NCBI RefSeq assembly: GCF_008923205.2
Contig: NZ_WBMS02000015.1
Coordinates: 15,891-79,890, forward strand
From: Actinomadura physcomitrii
Lineage (GTDB): Bacteria; Actinomycetota; Actinomycetes; Streptosporangiales; Streptosporangiaceae
Length of the DNA: 64,000 nucleotides
Direction: 5' to 3'
The translations under genes were made by a program, and so were the position numbers. Shown piece after piece: positions 61,066-64,000 of the stretch. A model generated the notes under the pieces. The model searched no databases and had not been told where the DNA came from. It worked only from the letters and a program-made list of their open reading frames with translations. Position 1 is the first letter of the stretch. Every line of letters begins with the position of its first letter.

Positions 61066-61523
61066 GCCTTGTGCTTACCGGGAGCGGCGGATGCGTCGCC
61101 GTGTGATTCGCCGTCCGTGGTCGTGGCTTGACTCTGATTTCTTCCACTCTTGACGCGCGCGGCTCACCATCGGCGTCCCTGTGGCGTGCGGGTGGTGGAA
61201 GACGCGGTCGGGCTGTGACCTGCAGGCCACCGGGCCCACGGAAGGCCATGCGCACACAAACGGCGCTGACCTGCGTGAACGCGCACCCCGAAGATGCACA
61301 CGCAGAGAGAGAACGCATCCCGCTTCGGCGGTGACGCCCGCACGGTATCTCGCATCCGACCGTGCGTCAGACGCTGGAGCCGGCGTCGCCGAAGCCGCGC
61401 AAGAAGATGGAGCCGCGGGCGTCACTGCTGCAACCCACCGCGCCGGTGATCGGACATTCTGTTTAAATAGACAACCATGTCTGGACGTTCGGCTCTCCCC
61501 CGCCCCCAGCCGCAGCCTCAGCT
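61066..61523. other. Gene-poor interval
   Basis: About 460 bases with short overlapping frames of Arg/Pro-rich composition on both strands. I see no conserved motif, no clear ribosome binding site and no strong hairpin. Confidence 0.5.
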
Positions 61524-61770
61524 GTGAACTGGACGGCGATCCTGCTCGTGCCCGTGGTCGCAGGAGGACTGACCGCGATCTTCGCGCTGCGCCCCGCAGA
61601 AGCCATCCCCGGCCGGCCCCGCCTCCGCCGGGCCCTACAGCCCAGGGCAGCCTGCCTCGCCTCAGTACCTACAGCCGCCGACGCCGTTCACCAATCCACC
61701 GGCCAACCCGGCAGTCCCGCCCGCCGCACCGGGCCCTGGCGCCCCACCGCAGCCACCCACCGGAACCTGA
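61524..61770 (+). pseudogene. Possible small membrane protein with Pro-rich tail, one frame break
   Basis: From GTG 61524 a membrane helix reads MNWTAILLVPVVAGGLTAIF. After about 61590 the natural continuation is in another frame: SPAGPASAGPYSPGQPASPQ then YLQPPTPFTNPPANPAVPPA, a Pro-rich tail ending at TGA 61768. The joined length is one base over a multiple of three. This is inferred from composition only; a random Pro-rich frame in GC-rich DNA cannot be excluded. Confidence 0.35.
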
Positions 61771-62316
61771 CACTCGGGCCTCGAGCCGACGCCCGCTACC
61801 GCCCGTCACCACCGCGGCCGCCTCGTCGGCCCTGCACCGGCGGCCATCCCGCAGGCCCGCACCGCCGGGTTCCGCTACAGCCAGCACGTCATCGCCGTCC
61901 GCCTCCCGGTCGAAGGAGACAGCCTCCTCGTCCAACCCGGCTTCGGCGACCTCGGCCAACTCCGCGACATGCGCTCACGCGCCCTGCCCTCGACGGCACG
62001 CGTCCATGCCGATGTCTGCCTGCTCACTCGCCCCGGCACCCGCCAGGGAGGCCTCCGCGACTTCGAGGACGTCCGCGCCGCGACCGGCGTCCGCGCACCT
62101 CGCCTGCTGGACGCCGGGACGAACGGGGAAGCGTGGTGGGCCATCCTGGAACGCCTCCCCGGTGCCCACGCGGACCGTCCGACACCCGCACGGCAGCGCG
62201 AACTGGGCCTTCAGCTCAGGCTCTGGCATTCCCGGCCCCCTGGTGACGGACTACGGCTGGACGACCCCGGCGCGCTGGGCGTCCTGAAAGCCCGTTCGGA
62301 ACCAGCCGCTCGGTAA
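61771..62316 (+). CDS. Hypothetical protein, start unclear
   Basis: The frame 61771-62316 gives a protein-like sequence from about 61860: TAGFRYSQHVIAVRLPVEGD, LLVQPGFGDLGQLRDMRSRA, then WWAILERLPGAHADRPTPAR. The only ATG is at 61969, inside the apparently conserved part. No upstream ATG or GTG is in frame, so the 5' end may be broken or begin at an unusual codon. I do not recognise a family. Confidence 0.4.
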   Translation, partial: HSGLEPTPATARHHRGRLVGPAPAAIPQARTAGFRYSQHVIAVRLPVEGDSLLVQPGFGDLGQLRDMRSRALPSTARVHADVCLLTRPGTRQGGLRDFEDVRAATGVRAPRLLDAGTNGEAWWAILERLPGAHADRPTPARQRELGLQLRLWHSRPPGDGLRLDDPGALGVLKARSEPAAR

Positions 62317-62363
62317 AGCTCGCCACAACCGATCCAACGACCAATTACTGAACAAGACACGGT

Positions 62364-64000
62364 CTAATTAGTGATCGGTACCTGCGCCGTGGCGATGTCC
62401 TGGTCATTGGCCTTCGCCAGCGTCTGCGGGCCGGGCGGAGGGCCGGTGCAGAGCCGGGGAGGGACACCAGGGCGTGCGGTACCGGAACACAGGAAAAGAG
62501 CGTTGCGCCGGGTATCCACCCATATCGGCATTGCCGCGGTGCTGGTGGCCGCCACGCGGATGATGTCACCGAAATACGGTGGGGACATCTGTGTGGGAGG
62601 AGGCATACTCGTAGCGGTCACCCGGATATTCTTGGCGCGGGATCCCCGGATGATCGTCAGGGTGATATCCGAGTACCCAGTGCGCTCGTCGTCTCCGTAT
62701 TGGCGGTCGTAGTAGGCGATGACCAGTGAGCCGTGTGGGCTAATCGACAGGCCCTGGAAGAACTGGTCGGTCATCTTCTGTCGGCTGGTGGCCGCCGTGG
62801 GCATCTGCCGCACGTCGGTCCTGCCGCCGTCGAAGCTGCTGCCGCCGTCGGTGGACGTGGCGATGACGATGTCGTTGTTGCAGCCGCCGTTCTTCACGCC
62901 AGCGTAGAGTGGTCCGTAAGTCGTCCTGTTCTGGCCCGGCGGGTCGAAACCCATCGGCGTGCAGCCGGTGTGCTCGTTGGAGTTCCGGTTGATATATGAG
63001 CCGTAGCTGACGACGAGGTGGTGCGGGTCGGACGGGTCCACTTCCCCCTGCGGGTAGTTGGCGGCCCGGAAAATAGAATTTTTTGTTTCGCCTTTCTCTG
63101 GTACGCATCCGTTGTCCGGGTTTTGTCCTTGGTAGGTGGTGCAGTCGGGAAAATCGTAGAAGTCGCCGACCTTCACAGGTGGCGAGAAGGTCTCTCCGCC
63201 GTCGGTGGAGCGCGATGCCAGAACCTGGAAACGATTGTCTTTGGTGCTGACCGGCGTGTTGTAGTTGTTGTAGAAGACGTAGAGTGCTCCGTCCGGACCG
63301 ATGACGGGTTGTGATCCCTGGTTTTCATTGCACCGGCCCGCCGGGGTGGGGGCGCCGTGCTGGAAGGTGCACATTACGGAATCGAGGCTCACGACGACGG
63401 GCTTGCTGAACGTCTCGCCGTAGTCGGTCGAATGCGAGGCAAGTATGTAGGCAGTGCCGTCCTGTCCGATCCGAGTCCAGGTGACGTAGATGCGGTCGCG
63501 GAAGCGGCTGCGCGGATCGGCGTCGACCGCGATCAGTTGCCGGTCCGCCTCGTCGAGCCCCTCGCCCTGCAGATCGGGCTGCTCGACGACCGGCCTGCCG
63601 GCGAAGTTCCAGGTCGCACCCCCGGTGCCGGTCGAACGGTAAACGTACAACCCGGTCGATAGGTCAGGGGAGGGCGTGCTGCCGGGGCCGCGATTGAACA
63701 TCCCGCACGCGTAGTAGGCGTTCCCGCGGCTGTCCCAGGCGACGCCGGGATCGCCTCCCGCTTGGAAGAAGTATCTGGCCTTGCCGCCATAGGCCATACC
63801 GCGTACGAACTGGGTCGGGAGCGTCGAGTCCCGCCAATGTCGGCCGCCGTCGGCCGAATAGCTGACCCCGCATGACGCGTCGCCCCTGCGGTAGTCGTGG
63901 TAAGAGGCGATCACTCTGTTCGGATTGGTCGGATCGACGCTGATCCACGGCTCGTTCTGGGCTTGGCCCCGGCCGTGCGTGTCGGCGTCGGTGTCATTCA
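62364..64000 (-). CDS. Exo-sialidase-like Asp-box (BNR) repeat protein, 5' end outside window
   Basis: At least 545 residues; the frame is open to the end of the window and the start is not included. Asp-box motifs (SxDxGxxW/F) recur: SYSADGGRHW, SHSTDYGETF, SRSTDGGETF and STDGGSSF, each in a beta-propeller blade. HDYRRGDASCG and YYDRQYGDDERTGY lie between them. Cys pairs (for example CTTYQGQNPDNGCVP) suggest a secreted, disulfide-bonded protein. Sialidases and other glycan-binding propellers have this layout. A catalytic set cannot be assigned without the N-terminus, so hydrolase activity is open. Confidence 0.82.
   Translation of the reverse strand, partial: NDTDADTHGRGQAQNEPWISVDPTNPNRVIASYHDYRRGDASCGVSYSADGGRHWRDSTLPTQFVRGMAYGGKARYFFQAGGDPGVAWDSRGNAYYACGMFNRGPGSTPSPDLSTGLYVYRSTGTGGATWNFAGRPVVEQPDLQGEGLDEADRQLIAVDADPRSRFRDRIYVTWTRIGQDGTAYILASHSTDYGETFSKPVVVSLDSVMCTFQHGAPTPAGRCNENQGSQPVIGPDGALYVFYNNYNTPVSTKDNRFQVLASRSTDGGETFSPPVKVGDFYDFPDCTTYQGQNPDNGCVPEKGETKNSIFRAANYPQGEVDPSDPHHLVVSYGSYINRNSNEHTGCTPMGFDPPGQNRTTYGPLYAGVKNGGCNNDIVIATSTDGGSSFDGGRTDVRQMPTAATSRQKMTDQFFQGLSISPHGSLVIAYYDRQYGDDERTGYSDITLTIIRGSRAKNIRVTATSMPPPTQMSPPYFGDIIRVAATSTAAMPIWVDTRRNALFLCSGTARPGVPPRLCTGPPPGPQTLAKANDQDIATAQVPITN

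Overview
The window is about 64 kb of very GC-rich DNA with GTG and ATG starts, four-base ATGA/GTGA gene overlaps and typical actinomycete families (FurA-KatG, Ser/Thr kinase plus FHA protein, DUF1684, many TetR regulators, class III/IV-type lanthipeptide synthetase). It suggests a filamentous actinomycete, perhaps Streptosporangiales/Actinomadura-like; the genus is a guess. The first ~80 bases are low-complexity C/G runs, and several genes carry single-base frame breaks, so part of the apparent decay may be sequence error in a draft contig end.

Layout. 85-3056: a frame-broken class A beta-lactamase-like lipoprotein coupled to a zinc-ribbon/DUF3887 protein, then a frame-broken inositol-monophosphatase-like gene. 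3182-6387: furA-katG and, facing it across a perfect terminator, a second Fur-family repressor. 6579-9281: a membrane Ser/Thr kinase and a convergent FHA protein. 9479-22616: a 13-kb run in one direction holding a DszC-like flavin monooxygenase, a flavin reductase, an oligopeptide-type ABC importer, DUF1684, an FMN reductase and four different luciferase-like monooxygenases. Nearly every junction overlaps or is only a few bases long, so it reads as one uptake-and-oxidation pathway, probably for organosulfur compounds. The two gene blocks share an upstream motif.

22641-31736: a kinase remnant, then a minus-strand lanthipeptide cluster: LanL-type synthetase with an intact zinc site, S9 peptidase, a 52-residue precursor, and two half-ABC exporters that look like a heterodimer with one degenerate ATP site. 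31737-33587 is a 0.8-kb gene-poor stretch followed by three gene fragments (internally deleted exo-glucosaminidase, TetR N-terminus, aldo/keto reductase N-terminus). 33638-36326: TetR/VOC genes divergent from a phosphotransferase, then an orphan 93-residue RiPP-like or secreted peptide gene.

36769-44778: a complete four-gene JetABCD (Wadjet-type, TIGR02677-02680 family) plasmid-defence operon. 44935-47741: an SDR pseudogene, a TetR gene and an XRE-type regulator. 48039-51968: a sulfonate/NMT1-type importer with two permeases but no ATPase, followed by an O-methyltransferase. 52024-55009: a LacI regulator divergent from a mannose-6-phosphate-isomerase-like gene and a PfkB sugar kinase. 55015-60187: a second NMT1-type importer (with its ATPase) divergent from a carboxymuconolactone-decarboxylase-like gene and an acyl-CoA ligase, sharing an operator-like motif. 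60199-64000: a gene-poor end with an MFS fragment, small uncertain membrane proteins and a sialidase-like Asp-box protein running off the window.
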